A stretch of 50,602 nucleotides of DNA from a virus (IMGVR_UViG_3300027747_000206:1-50602); one strand, 5' to 3'; positions 1 through 8,625 are shown, counted from the first letter of the stretch. The notes: generated from the letters alone by a model not told the origin. Numbers and translations: made by a program.

Positions 1-580
1 TTGTTACGCCTGTTCCTGTGTCATCTAAAAACAAACAAGTTCCATTACCTACAGAAGTATGATAAACACCCCAATTAGATGTAGAACCAGCATATTTTTT
101 AATAATAATACAACCAGGAACAGAACCAAGATTATGTGATATTGTTCTGTTAGCCCCATCCCCCGTGTACGTCACAACATCAAAAAACTTAGTTTGTTTT
201 CTGAATGTCCATGAGACTTGTGTTGACCCTGTTGTATTACTAGAACCCCCGCCATCAGTTCCTAAAGTAAATCCAGTAGCGGTGTATCCCGTTACCGCAC
301 TAGCATCTGTTGTTTGTGCTGATGTGCGTGAAGGAGCTAAACCTTTACTTACGCCCCTTGCGCTATCTGTAATCCACGCAGAATAAGCATTGCTCCTAGA
401 TTTCAACCATAACATCCCACCGCTACCAGCTAGATCAATACCATTAGTAATTGTCTGTGCTGCACCTGTACCAGTGTAAAGGTAAGTGCTAAACACATCC
501 TCGATGTAATTAACAACCGCTGCAGCACCGCCACCATAAGCGTCTTGCGTTGAATTACCTGATGTTTCTTGTAATGGCAT
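1..580 (-). CDS. Tail fibre / receptor-binding protein, N-terminal part, runs off the left edge
   Basis: The frame is open from the ATG at 580 to base 1 (193 codons plus one base, no stop). It begins MPLQETSGNSTQDAYGGG and continues with Gly/Thr/Ser-rich beta-strand modules (a WLKSRSNAYSAWITDSARG stretch, then FFDVVTYTGDGANRTISHN with a following LGSVPGCIIIKK). The same FFD-V-YTG-GA-T-HNLG-VP module recurs in the partial gene at 49753-50602, so the two are probably the ends of one long fibre gene cut by the contig break. It starts two bases after the stop of the preceding fibre gene. Recognition is by module style and position; the receptor is unknown. Direct joining of the window ends leaves the two frames out of register, so sequence is missing between them. 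Confidence 0.7.
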   Translation of the reverse strand, partial: MPLQETSGNSTQDAYGGGAAAVVNYIEDVFSTYLYTGTGAAQTITNGIDLAGSGGMLWLKSRSNAYSAWITDSARGVSKGLAPSRTSAQTTDASAVTGYTATGFTLGTDGGGSSNTTGSTQVSWTFRKQTKFFDVVTYTGDGANRTISHNLGSVPGCIIIKKYAGSTSNWGVYHTSVGNGTCLFLDDTGTGVT

Positions 581-582
581 GA

Positions 583-1497
583 TTATTTGTACTGTGTTAA
601 TGAAGCTAAAACAGAATATGTTGCACTTGCAGTCTTGATAACGGCAAACCTATAAACATCAAATCCTGACGCATTACCCGCAGTAGGCGCACCACCAATC
701 CACTTAGGCGTGACTGATGTTCCATCTATTGTGACTGCGCTGTTGTAATAAGCCGTAGTGCTTTGAGTTGTGACTAAAGTAAACGTGACTGATTGGCCTG
801 TAGTCAATGCCGTATTTAATGACGTTCCGCTAGAAAACGCAATATTAAGCGTCCAGTTGTTCGCTGCATTAGATGTGTAATACTGAACTGATCCGCTTTG
901 AACATAGTAATTAGTTGTTGAAGATGGGGCAGAAGCTACCACATTGACAGTTTCAGCAGAGTCGAGCAACACCGTACCAAATATGCTTGACGTACCGTTA
1001 AATGTTTGTGTGCCCGTCCAAGTATTGTTGGCGGATAAAGAAACGCCAGCAGTAGGAGCTACCCAAGAAGCTGTAGTTCCATTCGATGTCAGAATGTATG
1101 TGTTAGCACCTATTGCCAATCTTGTTGCGCTATTAGTTCCATTACCAAGAATCAAATCACCTGTTGTGGTGATAGGAGACAAAGCATTAAAAGCCGCAGA
1201 TGCTGTTGTCTGTCCTGTGCCACCATTTGCAATAGCTAATGTTCCAGCAAGCGTTACTGCTCCAGTTGTTGCTGTGTTAGGGGTTAAACCAGTTGTTCCT
1301 GCACTAAATGATGAAACATTTATGTTGCCTGCTTTTGATGCAATAGTTTGTACAACTCCACCACTATCCTTATAGAACAATTTGCCATCAGCGTAGTTAA
1401 TTGCTAACTCACCCGATGCTAAATTAGCCGCTAAAGGTACATTTGTGGTCGTGCCACTGTTGTACGTTATGATTGGTGTATAGCCTGACTGTGCCAT
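583..1497 (-). CDS. Tail fibre-like structural protein (304 aa)
   Basis: The N-terminus has an ASGELAINYADGKLFYKDSGG segment of the kind found at the start of many phage fibre subunits. It is followed by Thr/Ser/Gly-rich repeats including NGGTGQTT (about residue 92) and a beta-rich C-terminal domain containing NYYVQSGSVQYYTSNAANNW. No enzyme motif is visible. The ATG overlaps the stop of the upstream fibre gene (TAATG), so the two are probably translationally coupled. Composition and neighbours support a virion surface role; the exact fibre position (proximal or distal) is not determined. Confidence 0.7.
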   Translation of the reverse strand: MAQSGYTPIITYNSGTTTNVPLAANLASGELAINYADGKLFYKDSGGVVQTIASKAGNINVSSFSAGTTGLTPNTATTGAVTLAGTLAIANGGTGQTTASAAFNALSPITTTGDLILGNGTNSATRLAIGANTYILTSNGTTASWVAPTAGVSLSANNTWTGTQTFNGTSSIFGTVLLDSAETVNVVASAPSSTTNYYVQSGSVQYYTSNAANNWTLNIAFSSGTSLNTALTTGQSVTFTLVTTQSTTAYYNSAVTIDGTSVTPKWIGGAPTAGNASGFDVYRFAVIKTASATYSVLASLTQYK

Positions 1498-3371
1498 TAG
1501 AATGTTCCTCCGTTGATGCCTGCTGTGAGCGCATTATTTGTGTAATTGTAAGTCAATAATGTGTTTGTTGTAAGAGGTTGATTACCTGTAGCAGATGCAC
1601 TAAATGTCAAGTAATTTGTTGCCCCAGTACCTGCAGACAATCCCACATTGGTTGCATTTGTTGCAGTTCCAGAAGTTGCAGAATTCAAGTTAGCCACCTG
1701 AGTCGTACTAGCTACCGTGAACGGTGCAGTACCAGTTGCCAAAGTGGATGTTATTACACCAGTTGCTGATACCGTTGTGAACGCTCCTGTATTTGCAGTT
1801 GTTGCGCCTACAGTGCCGTTGATGTTGATAGAGGCGGTTCCAGTAAGGTTTGTAACGGTTCCAGAGCTTGGTGTACCCAATGCCCCACCATTGACTACAA
1901 AAGCTCCTGTAGAGCCTGTATTCACGCCTAAAGCAGTAACAACACCAGTTCCAGTTGTTATGGTGCTTGGAGCAACACCTGCACCCCCTCCAATCATAAT
2001 GGCATTCGCAGTTAATACTGCGCTAGATGCCCATGTGCTTGCTGAACTGAAATAAACAATACCACCTGAAGTACCAGCGACTGTCAAAGCAGGGGTTGTG
2101 GTAGCCGTTGCCACCGATATTATTCCACCTGTAAACGATACTGAAGTAACCGTTCCTGAACTTGTGCTTATAGTTGCCCAAGTACCATCTCCACGCAAAT
2201 AAGTTGTGCTTGATGGCGTTCCTGTAACTGCACCTGACAAAGCGGTTACGCTTGAAATTAAAGTTCCACTTGTTGGTAATGTTACCGCAGTGTTAGCTGT
2301 AGCCGTAAAACTTTGCGTAAAAGCACCTGAATGGGTCAAGTTACCTGCTATAGTGATTGTGCTAGAACCATTATTAACTCCTGTTCCACCACTTGAACCA
2401 CCCAAAGTACCAGCCAAAGTAATGGCTCCAGTAGATGCAGTTGAAGGTGTTAACCCACTCAGTGATGTTTGAAACGTTGTTACCCCCCCAGCGCTTCCAT
2501 TCGCAGCTAAAGTAATCCTACCTTGAGCATCAACAGTGATGTTTGCATTGGTATAAGCACCAGCCGTTACAGCAGTATTGGCTAAAGAAATAGTACCTAT
2601 AGATGTGATTGGGCCACCAGTTAAACCAGTTCCAGTTGCAATAGAAGTTACGCCAGAACCTGTTACTATTGCGCCCCAAGCTCCATTAGCATAACCCTCA
2701 AAGGTACCTGTTGAGGTGTTATACCTTAAAGTACCATTAGAGCCTGATCTTTGAGCAGTTGTGCCTGCAGGGATAGTCAATCCTGAAGTACCTGTTAAAA
2801 CAGGGTTGTCAGCAATTGCAATTGTTGGAGCACCACCAGAGGCATTACCATTGGTAATAGTAATTGAATTGGCAGTACCTGTAATGGTTGTTTGACTAAC
2901 AACAGTCCCACTTACAGTTAACAGTCCTGTGCCTGAAACTGAGGCAAAATTAGCCATAATCCCTGACAAACTAATTGTAGGGTCACCACTAATACCACTG
3001 CCATTAGATATAGAAAGCCCTGAGCCAGATACAGCAACTGATCTGTTAATCAATGTGGTACTGCCTGTCTTAACTTGGAAACCTGTTCCAGAGGTCACCA
3101 AGGCCAAAGGAGCACCAACCAAGTTAATAGCAAAAGTAGAGCCTGCACCACCATCTACAGTGGTCATTCCTGCACCTGTGGTGATGTATCTAGATGAACC
3201 CAAAGCACCTGTAGCTTGAGTCATCAAGAAGGGGTAAGTAGACAGGTTAGAAGTAGCTTGGATAGCTCCTGTGGTTGTCTGTACAGTTACCCCATTTTGA
3301 ACGACTGGAACTGCCTCAGTGCCTGTTAGAGCACTTGCTGTTGGTAATTGCGTGATGGTTACATTTGCCAT
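1497..3371 (-). CDS. Tail fibre protein (624 aa), repeat-rich
   Basis: The N-terminus (MANVTITQLPTASALTGTEA, then VPVVQNGVTVQTT) matches a conserved opening of phage fibre proteins that precedes a long low-complexity shaft. The shaft is dominated by Gly, Thr, Ser and Ala with repeated TGTGLTGG/SSGGTG-like units. A TYLRGDGTWATI sequence, common in fibre shafts, lies near residue 390. The protein ends NALTAGINGGTF; a similar NGIQAGTF ends the 408-aa protein at 41411-42637. It lies two bases after the Zn-ribbon protein gene and overlaps the next fibre gene by TAATG. The trimeric fibre role is inferred from composition and context. Confidence 0.75.
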   Translation of the reverse strand: MANVTITQLPTASALTGTEAVPVVQNGVTVQTTTGAIQATSNLSTYPFLMTQATGALGSSRYITTGAGMTTVDGGAGSTFAINLVGAPLALVTSGTGFQVKTGSTTLINRSVAVSGSGLSISNGSGISGDPTISLSGIMANFASVSGTGLLTVSGTVVSQTTITGTANSITITNGNASGGAPTIAIADNPVLTGTSGLTIPAGTTAQRSGSNGTLRYNTSTGTFEGYANGAWGAIVTGSGVTSIATGTGLTGGPITSIGTISLANTAVTAGAYTNANITVDAQGRITLAANGSAGGVTTFQTSLSGLTPSTASTGAITLAGTLGGSSGGTGVNNGSSTITIAGNLTHSGAFTQSFTATANTAVTLPTSGTLISSVTALSGAVTGTPSSTTYLRGDGTWATISTSSGTVTSVSFTGGIISVATATTTPALTVAGTSGGIVYFSSASTWASSAVLTANAIMIGGGAGVAPSTITTGTGVVTALGVNTGSTGAFVVNGGALGTPSSGTVTNLTGTASININGTVGATTANTGAFTTVSATGVITSTLATGTAPFTVASTTQVANLNSATSGTATNATNVGLSAGTGATNYLTFSASATGNQPLTTNTLLTYNYTNNALTAGINGGTF

Positions 3372-3372
3372 G

Positions 3373-3720
3373 TCATTGTCCTGCTGATGGACTCAAAGTG
3401 TCCAAGTTACCATTTTGTTGTGGGGTCTGAGTATTTTGTTCTGGAGACAAGTCATACTGGGTAGTTCCTGTGGTCTCAATTGCATCTGGAACAACTGCAA
3501 TACTATCATCTGGACGAGGAAAGCGTATGGTTATTCTCTCTGTAGGGCGTGCGGCTAACCTGTAGGGATCCATATTATCTGCACAGCCTTGGTCACACAC
3601 ACGAAGTCCGGGAAAGTTTGGGTCGCTCCTCATCACCGAATGAGCACGCTTCATCTTGCACCTGTCGCAAATTGCAATAGATAATGTTGCGTTGCCAAGA
3701 GTGTCTAAGAAGATTCCCAT
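3373..3720 (-). CDS. Zinc-ribbon phage protein (115 aa)
   Basis: The N-terminal half opens MGIFLDTLGNATLSIAICDR and carries a four-cysteine pattern (CDRCKMKR about residue 18, VCDQGC about residue 42) typical of a small zinc ribbon. A DPYRLAARP motif follows, with a Pro/Gln-rich C-terminus without obvious structure. I recognise this as a conserved protein of phage structural modules, but no function is established. The start codon overlaps the stop of the upstream homing endonuclease gene (TAATG), and the gene sits directly before the fibre genes, consistent with a virion or assembly role. Confidence 0.6.
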   Translation of the reverse strand: MGIFLDTLGNATLSIAICDRCKMKRAHSVMRSDPNFPGLRVCDQGCADNMDPYRLAARPTERITIRFPRPDDSIAVVPDAIETTGTTQYDLSPEQNTQTPQQNGNLDTLSPSAGQ

Positions 3721-4235
3721 TACACAGTTCTCCCTTGCGCTAGTAATGTAGCCCTACGAGATGCAACACGCTTGGCGATCTGCTCAGGCGTTTGTTTGCG
3801 ACCCTTGCCTGCTTTGCCACCAAGACTGCCAAAGTTTTCTGGCATAGGCTTAGATTTGCCAACAAGCCAAGGTGTGGGTCTTGGTACGCCTTTTAATGGG
3901 CTAACGTAGTCTACCCCTCTAGGTTTGGTAACAGGAGGTTTTGTGCCACCTACATTGATGTTCCAACCAATACTCTCAGAAGGACGCAACTTGCTCTCAA
4001 TGTCGTAACAGTAATCTTCATCTGCAATTAAAACAACTTGCTTGACCAAGTTATCCCAACCATACTTATTGACAGCATTGACTAATATTGGGTTATCGTG
4101 CTTGCCTTGCTTGAATGCCCAATGATGCCCATACTTCCAACGATTCTCAGCATTTTTGGACACACCAATATACCCCTCTGAAAACATATCAGAGTGATGA
4201 GGTGCTTTGATCCAATATACTGAGGTAGTAGTCAT
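3720..4235 (-). CDS. GIY-YIG homing endonuclease (free-standing)
   Basis: The GIY half is SVYWIK (residues 5-10) and the YIG half is GYIGVSKN (21-28). The expected catalytic Arg follows (R32 in NRW), then a metal-binding Glu (E80 in YDIESKL) and the closing Asn (WNINVGG, N94). The C-terminus (residues about 135-165, GKAGKGRKQTPEQIAKRVAS) resembles a NUMOD3-type DNA-binding motif found in phage homing endonucleases. The gene lies between the tail adaptor and Zn-ribbon genes, in a structural operon where such intruders are common. It probably cuts phage DNA lacking the insertion and so mobilises itself. There is no sign of an intron around it. Confidence 0.85.
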   Translation of the reverse strand: MTTTSVYWIKAPHHSDMFSEGYIGVSKNAENRWKYGHHWAFKQGKHDNPILVNAVNKYGWDNLVKQVVLIADEDYCYDIESKLRPSESIGWNINVGGTKPPVTKPRGVDYVSPLKGVPRPTPWLVGKSKPMPENFGSLGGKAGKGRKQTPEQIAKRVASRRATLLAQGRTV

Positions 4236-4246
4236 AGTAATACTTT

Positions 4247-5320
4247 TTACCTCGTATAAACTGAAATGTTTGGGCTGAAGTACTCAGGGCTTTTATCCCT
4301 CTCTTCTTGCTCAACATCGTAGAGGAATTTATCAGCCATTTTTTCTAAATAAGGTATGCGTGTTGGGTCAATTGTTGGCAATTCCAAACTCATCCTATGG
4401 GCTAACATAAAAATAACTGCTTCATACCATCTCTGAGGTATAGCTAATTGACCAGAAAGTGATCCAACATCTTGAATATAGGCTGAATACCATACAGTCA
4501 TCTGTACAAAATAGGTATTTGGCACAGGCCATAGAGCCAAAGTAGGATATGGAATGTTTCTCTCAAAGTAAAATTGAAATGGCTGATTAGCAGTAAAGTT
4601 TTTATTAGGTAAATTGGTGTAATCGTCCCTATTTAGCCTAGACATCGTGATTTCACGACTGTTGTTGCCAAAATAAAGCTCACGAAGAGCTAAGGTAGTC
4701 CCTCCAGTGGCTTGCATACGGTAGTAAGCTACGTTGGCCCCGGGGTCTATGTCTTGCCACACCCACTGCAAATCAGTCACAGCGACATTAGTACCAGTGT
4801 ATAGCGTAGTCCATGTTGTTCCATCACTTGAACTCTGTAGCGTATAGTTCCAAGTTGCACTACCACCACCAGAAATGTAAGGCATGAAACCAATAGAGCC
4901 AATATATTGTGGGTCATTAGTTCCATAGACTACTGTAAAGTTACCATTTGCTGAAGATTGCTGTGCATAAGTGTCTACATTGCCATCATAGATGTTTGCA
5001 ACTGAACCACCTGCACTAGAGGTGTAGTTTCCATTAGGTCTAGCCATTGTTCTGTAGAGAACATTCAATACATCATTTGCCCCTGCAGGCAAGTTGTACA
5101 TATATTGATTGGCATTTAATCCAAGGACTAACTTAGTAACAGCAAAGTACTGAATACCTCTGTTCATCATGTTGGACAGAAGAAAGTACAGGTTCTCTCG
5201 TGCGGCTATCTGCTGTTCAGACGTAATCTCCTCAGCTAACTTCCCACACCTACGCACAGCGTGATCAATAACTGTCTGTACGCTGACAACTGTTTGACCT
5301 GTTGTACCTGAGTATGCCAT
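4247..5320 (-). CDS. Head-tail adaptor (P22 gp4 / tail tubular A-like) with an inserted F5/8C-like domain
   Basis: The helical N-terminus (residues 10-90: VIDHAVRRCGKLAEEITSEQ, then ARENLYFLLSNMMNRG) and the C-terminus (SAYIQDVGSLSGQLAIPQRW, then EAVIFMLAHRMSLELP) match the adaptor that docks under the portal in podoviruses. Residues about 96-217 interrupt this fold with IYDGNVDT, QSSSDGTTWTTLY and YYRMQATGGTTLALRELYF, the signature strands of a discoidin / F5/8 type C carbohydrate-binding domain. The ring would seal the portal channel, and the inserted domain could decorate the tail collar and touch surface glycans. The family call is from sequence pattern; the insertion is visible directly. 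Confidence 0.7.
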   Translation of the reverse strand: MAYSGTTGQTVVSVQTVIDHAVRRCGKLAEEITSEQQIAARENLYFLLSNMMNRGIQYFAVTKLVLGLNANQYMYNLPAGANDVLNVLYRTMARPNGNYTSSAGGSVANIYDGNVDTYAQQSSANGNFTVVYGTNDPQYIGSIGFMPYISGGGSATWNYTLQSSSDGTTWTTLYTGTNVAVTDLQWVWQDIDPGANVAYYRMQATGGTTLALRELYFGNNSREITMSRLNRDDYTNLPNKNFTANQPFQFYFERNIPYPTLALWPVPNTYFVQMTVWYSAYIQDVGSLSGQLAIPQRWYEAVIFMLAHRMSLELPTIDPTRIPYLEKMADKFLYDVEQEERDKSPEYFSPNISVYTR

Positions 5321-5329
5321 TTGTTTTCC

Positions 5330-5581
5330 TTACCAACCAGAACAGTTCCAACGCTTGAGTGATGCTTTTGCTCTTGGAGCATCTCCCTTTGCGTGAGCAA
5401 CTACCCCTGACATCCTTGCACAAAACGAATCTTTCCTAGCACCACCCTGAGGTTGTGGAGCTTTTAAATGGCTTCCAGTCTCTCTGTTGTACTTAGCCCT
5501 ACCTTTGGCTGTTAAACCTGCTCCCTTGCTTACAGGAAGTTTCTCGCCACGACCTATTGCTAATGAAGGATTCTTTGCCAT
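5330..5581 (-). CDS. DUF6321-like small basic phage protein
   Basis: The preferred start is the ATG at 5581 (MAKNPSLAIGRGEKLPVSKG), which overlaps the stop of the upstream gene (TAATG). An in-frame start lies nine bases further upstream. The body contains LKAPQPQGGARKDSFCARM and ends SLKRWNCSGW. This SFCARM...KRWNC arrangement is the hallmark I recall for the DUF6321 family of phage proteins. It is basic and Cys-containing, with no known activity. It sits in a cluster of small proteins between capsid-associated and adaptor genes. Confidence 0.65.
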   Translation of the reverse strand: MAKNPSLAIGRGEKLPVSKGAGLTAKGRAKYNRETGSHLKAPQPQGGARKDSFCARMSGVVAHAKGDAPRAKASLKRWNCSGW

Positions 5582-5880
5582 TACCAACAAGGGCAGACTT
5601 TTCCACCCCCCTTATGTTTTGCAGTTTTAGCTGATTGCTTAAAAGCATCTGCAGTTGGAGCACCTTTAGATCCTGTTTTACGCATATGTTCACCAGAACC
5701 ATGGGCTATACGTTCTTGTTTTGCATGAATATTGGCATAAAGTCCACCTTTGGCAAACTTCTTACCCTCATCAGCCTTAACAAATTCTTTGCCTACCTTT
5801 TGTGGTACGCCACCATATCCACCCTTGGTGTGGGCAGATATTTCCATCAGTTTATGTTGAGCAGGTGATTTGCTTGGCAT
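5581..5880 (-). CDS. Conserved basic virion-module protein (99 aa)
   Basis: This is a highly basic protein beginning MPSKSPAQHKLMEISAHTKG. It has a conserved-looking central block (LYANIHAKQERIAHGSGEHM, then RKTGSKGAPTADAF) and ends in KHKGGGKVCPCW. I recognise the RIA-GSGE-MRK-GS-GAPT pattern as widespread in phages with this gene order, but without assigned function. KGG motifs (TKGGYGG, AKGGLY, HKGGGKV) echo those in other virion genes of this genome. The gene is followed directly by the DUF6321-like gene. Confidence 0.6.
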   Translation of the reverse strand: MPSKSPAQHKLMEISAHTKGGYGGVPQKVGKEFVKADEGKKFAKGGLYANIHAKQERIAHGSGEHMRKTGSKGAPTADAFKQSAKTAKHKGGGKVCPCW

Positions 5881-5882
5881 GA

Positions 5883-6302
5883 TTAGCCCATAGGATTGAC
5901 GTAATGTTTTTGCATTTCAAGAATGACTGTATACGAATCTCCTGCACCACCATCTAAAGTAGTAAAAGAAATAGATCCAGTTTTTCCTGATCCTGAATTG
6001 TTTGTTAATCCACCAAAACTTGAATAATCTTGCGTGTACGCATTATTTTGTGGAATAGTCTCAATGACTACAGGTGCTGTTGCAACCCAATTCATCTGAA
6101 CCTCAAGTCCATGCGTTAATGCAGTTACTTTAAGAATGCTTACAGCATCACAAGCACCACCTGCATTAGATGCAGTTAAATTTGCAGGGTTAACTTTTAC
6201 AACAGCAGACTCATTTTCGGTCGCAGTCATTGTTGCATAAAATTTCATAATAGCGATTCTCTCGCCATCAAATATTGTTTGCGATGTGGCTGTAATTGCC
6301 AT
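5883..6302 (-). CDS. Conserved structural protein (139 aa)
   Basis: The start was chosen at ATG 6302 (MAITATSQTIFDGERIAIMK) because GGAG lies 7-10 bases upstream on the minus strand; the longer frame to 6368 adds an unlikely leader overlapping the preceding gene. The protein is beta-rich with low charge, ends LEMQKHYVNPMG, and lacks catalytic motifs. It resembles small head or tail decoration proteins by composition only. It lies between the KKGG-rich protein and the small basic genes. Confidence 0.6.
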   Translation of the reverse strand: MAITATSQTIFDGERIAIMKFYATMTATENESAVVKVNPANLTASNAGGACDAVSILKVTALTHGLEVQMNWVATAPVVIETIPQNNAYTQDYSSFGGLTNNSGSGKTGSISFTTLDGGAGDSYTVILEMQKHYVNPMG

Positions 6303-6345
6303 AATTATCTCCAATGAAGAGTGGGAGCCTAAGCCCCCACCTTGC

Positions 6346-7572
6346 TTAACACTTAATACTACCACCACGCTTTTTAGCAGGTGTTACAGTTACCGATTCT
6401 TTACTCTTGGTAACACTGCCTGCAGGCTTGGCTTCATTCATACCCATCAGATTTTTAGCTCCTTGGTATATCTTTGAAGGAATACTTCTAATGTACTTAG
6501 CAGTATCCATATCTTCGTTGTATACACCTTGGAGTGTCTTGTCAAAAGCACCTTTAGATAAGTCATTTACTGGAGGCTTTGAAACAGCACTGCCTTCTTC
6601 ACCACTAAACTTCATGACCTTACCACCCTTTTTAAAGGTGCCAGATAATTGGTTTATGTGAACTGGCTTAGATGCAGGCTTTTGTCCTTGTGGCATTGCC
6701 ACGGCATGACCAGTGCGATTAACACTGCCCCCCGTGGCGAAGTGCTTTTTTAATGCACCACCTTTCTTGTAACCACCACCATTTGACTCTTTAACAGCAC
6801 CAGTTGTTGTATTGGTCACGCCCTTAGGAGTTCCAACAACATTGTCAACAGCGTACTTGTTTACGTTACCACTTATGGCATATTTGGCTTTTCCACCCTT
6901 TTTAAAACCACCTGCGTTGGACATTCTTACGCCACCAGTACCATTAGCATTGTCAGGCTTGGCTTGATGAACCAAAGTTGTGTCGTAATCACCAGAAGAA
7001 GTCTCTGAGTTAATAGATCCACCCTTCTTGTAACCACCTCCATTGCCTTTCTTAACAGAACCAGTGCCATGAGCACTGTCTTTCTTGGAAGTATCCATTT
7101 TAGTTTTTTCGTAAGGCTTTAAATTGCCTTTCATGGTAGTTTTGGTTTCATCAGCATCAATCATCTCACCTGATGCTTGTCCACCTGACTTGAGACCCTT
7201 ATGAGCTTTACTAGCCTTCATGGATTCATGGTGCTTGAGTTCTTTCTCAATCTTGCCCATTTCTTTCATTTCAGCTTTGTGCTCTTTTGGTGACTCCATT
7301 TCTCCACCTTTTTTCATCACAGGTGTAGGCATAGCAGTAGGCATGGCTGTCATAGCCCTACGTCTTATAGCCATTGGAGGCTTTTTAGGAGCCATAGCCA
7401 TCATAGCAGGAGGCATTCCACGAGCCATCATTGGCCCTGCCATACCACCATCCATCATCTTGTGACCATGCTCAGACTTTTTCTTCATGGAAACATGACC
7501 ACCTTTTTTGAGCTTCAGTTCAACTGAAGGCTCAGTGGTCTCCATCTTCACCATTGGTTTAAATTGTCCCAT
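6346..7572 (-). CDS. Lys/Gly/Met-rich virion-module protein with KKGG repeats (408 aa)
   Basis: This is a strongly basic, low-complexity protein. KKGG or KRGG occurs seven times (LKKGGHV, MKKGGEM, YKKGGSI, FKKGGKAK, YKKGGALK, FKKGGKVM and KKRGGSIKC at the C-terminus). Three imperfect repeats share G-x-V-(K/R)-x-x-N-(G/A)-G-G-(Y/F)-KKGG (GSVKKGNGGGYKKGG, GGVRMSNAGGFKKGG, GAVKESNGGGYKKGG). Residues 40-80 are Met/Pro/Ala-rich (MAGPMMARGMPPAMMAM). No enzyme domain is visible. Charge suggests binding to DNA or to acidic capsid surfaces; this is inference. It sits between a structural gene and a small beta-rich protein gene in the head operon. Confidence 0.65.
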   Translation of the reverse strand: MGQFKPMVKMETTEPSVELKLKKGGHVSMKKKSEHGHKMMDGGMAGPMMARGMPPAMMAMAPKKPPMAIRRRAMTAMPTAMPTPVMKKGGEMESPKEHKAEMKEMGKIEKELKHHESMKASKAHKGLKSGGQASGEMIDADETKTTMKGNLKPYEKTKMDTSKKDSAHGTGSVKKGNGGGYKKGGSINSETSSGDYDTTLVHQAKPDNANGTGGVRMSNAGGFKKGGKAKYAISGNVNKYAVDNVVGTPKGVTNTTTGAVKESNGGGYKKGGALKKHFATGGSVNRTGHAVAMPQGQKPASKPVHINQLSGTFKKGGKVMKFSGEEGSAVSKPPVNDLSKGAFDKTLQGVYNEDMDTAKYIRSIPSKIYQGAKNLMGMNEAKPAGSVTKSKESVTVTPAKKRGGSIKC

Positions 7573-7584
7573 TTTGGCCTCCTA

Positions 7585-8559
7585 TTAGGATACTAAGTTT
7601 TGGTTGACACCAAGAGCACCAACACGAGTAGCGTTAGGGCCAACTGCAATACCTGGGCACAATATACCCATCACTGTGCGAACAATACCGTTTGATGCAG
7701 TCGCTGGTACATAAGTCCCACGAACATCACCAGTACCTGTGGTTGCTGTAGCAGTGTCTGCTGCAACAAAAGTGCCTGCGTCTTGCGCCAATGTGTTGTT
7801 TGACTTAACGCTTGCAATGTATGCTACGTTAAACACACGAACTGGCAAACCAAGCACATCACTTGTACCGACTACAACAGCAGTTGCAGAACCTGATATT
7901 GTGATACCAGAGATTTGGAAGAACGCTTTCAAACCAGTGACAGCAGTTGCTGCGGTTACTACAGTGATCAATTCACTCATAGGTTGACCATAATAGTCAT
8001 AACCAGTGACGGTGAATGCACGAGCAGTTGTTGAAGAATTTACTTTGACAGCACGAGGTAAATCTAACTGCAATACAGTTGTACCGTCTTGGCGTACAAC
8101 AGATTTAACTGAAGTGCCTGCTGTTAGTGTGACCGCTTGACCAGCGGTTGTTGTTGTCTGCGACGCAGCAATGTTGTTAGTCACTGCTGCTTGAGGCGCC
8201 ACATCCCAAACATAGATACGACCCAATGGGCCAATACCTAAATCCATTGGAGATGGATCATCAAATGCAATGTTGCCATGAGCAATCATTGTGGTGCTTG
8301 ATGCAGTTACTGATTGGTTAATGGTATAGGTACCAGTACCACCAGTTCCTGTGCCAAAAGCAGTAATGTATGTACCGTCGGTCACGCTAGTACCGTCAAC
8401 ATACATACCAATGACAATTGGTGCGCCTTGCAACAATGCAGTCACGGTCAATGTCGTAGTAGACATTGAGCCAGTAAATGTGGTTGTGTAGGGGCGAATA
8501 CCCGTACCCATGTAAGTTTGGGCAGGGCCTAAGAATAGATCATCTGAAAATTGAGGCAT
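7585..8559 (-). CDS. Virion structural protein (324 aa), probable head-associated
   Basis: The protein starts [20 protein letters not shown]. It contains a Gly/Thr/Ser-rich beta domain (residues 30-95) and a second half rich in Val/Ala/Thr ([20 protein letters not shown]). No catalytic motif is present. It is encoded immediately after the major capsid gene and separated from it by an intrinsic terminator. AAGGAG precedes the ATG at good spacing. Position and composition suggest a capsid-associated or fibre-like protein; a more precise role cannot be supported. Confidence 0.6.
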   Translation of the reverse strand: MPQFSDDLFLGPAQTYMGTGIRPYTTTFTGSMSTTTLTVTALLQGAPIVIGMYVDGTSVTDGTYITAFGTGTGGTGTYTINQSVTASSTTMIAHGNIAFDDPSPMDLGIGPLGRIYVWDVAPQAAVTNNIAASQTTTTAGQAVTLTAGTSVKSVVRQDGTTVLQLDLPRAVKVNSSTTARAFTVTGYDYYGQPMSELITVVTAATAVTGLKAFFQISGITISGSATAVVVGTSDVLGLPVRVFNVAYIASVKSNNTLAQDAGTFVAADTATATTGTGDVRGTYVPATASNGIVRTVMGILCPGIAVGPNATRVGALGVNQNLVS

Positions 8560-8592
8560 TTTGTCTTCTCCTTGAAAAGCTTGACAAGTTAA

Positions 8593-8625
8593 TAAAAAAA
8601 TAGGGAGAGGTTTGACCCCCTCCCT
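8593..8625 (-). terminator. Intrinsic terminator after the major capsid gene
   Basis: Read on the minus strand, a GC-rich hairpin (AGGGAG...CTCCCT with extra internal G-C pairs) is followed by ATTTTTTT. It begins about nine bases after the capsid stop codon. It should reduce read-through into the downstream structural genes and so boost the capsid protein relative to them. Confidence 0.85.
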
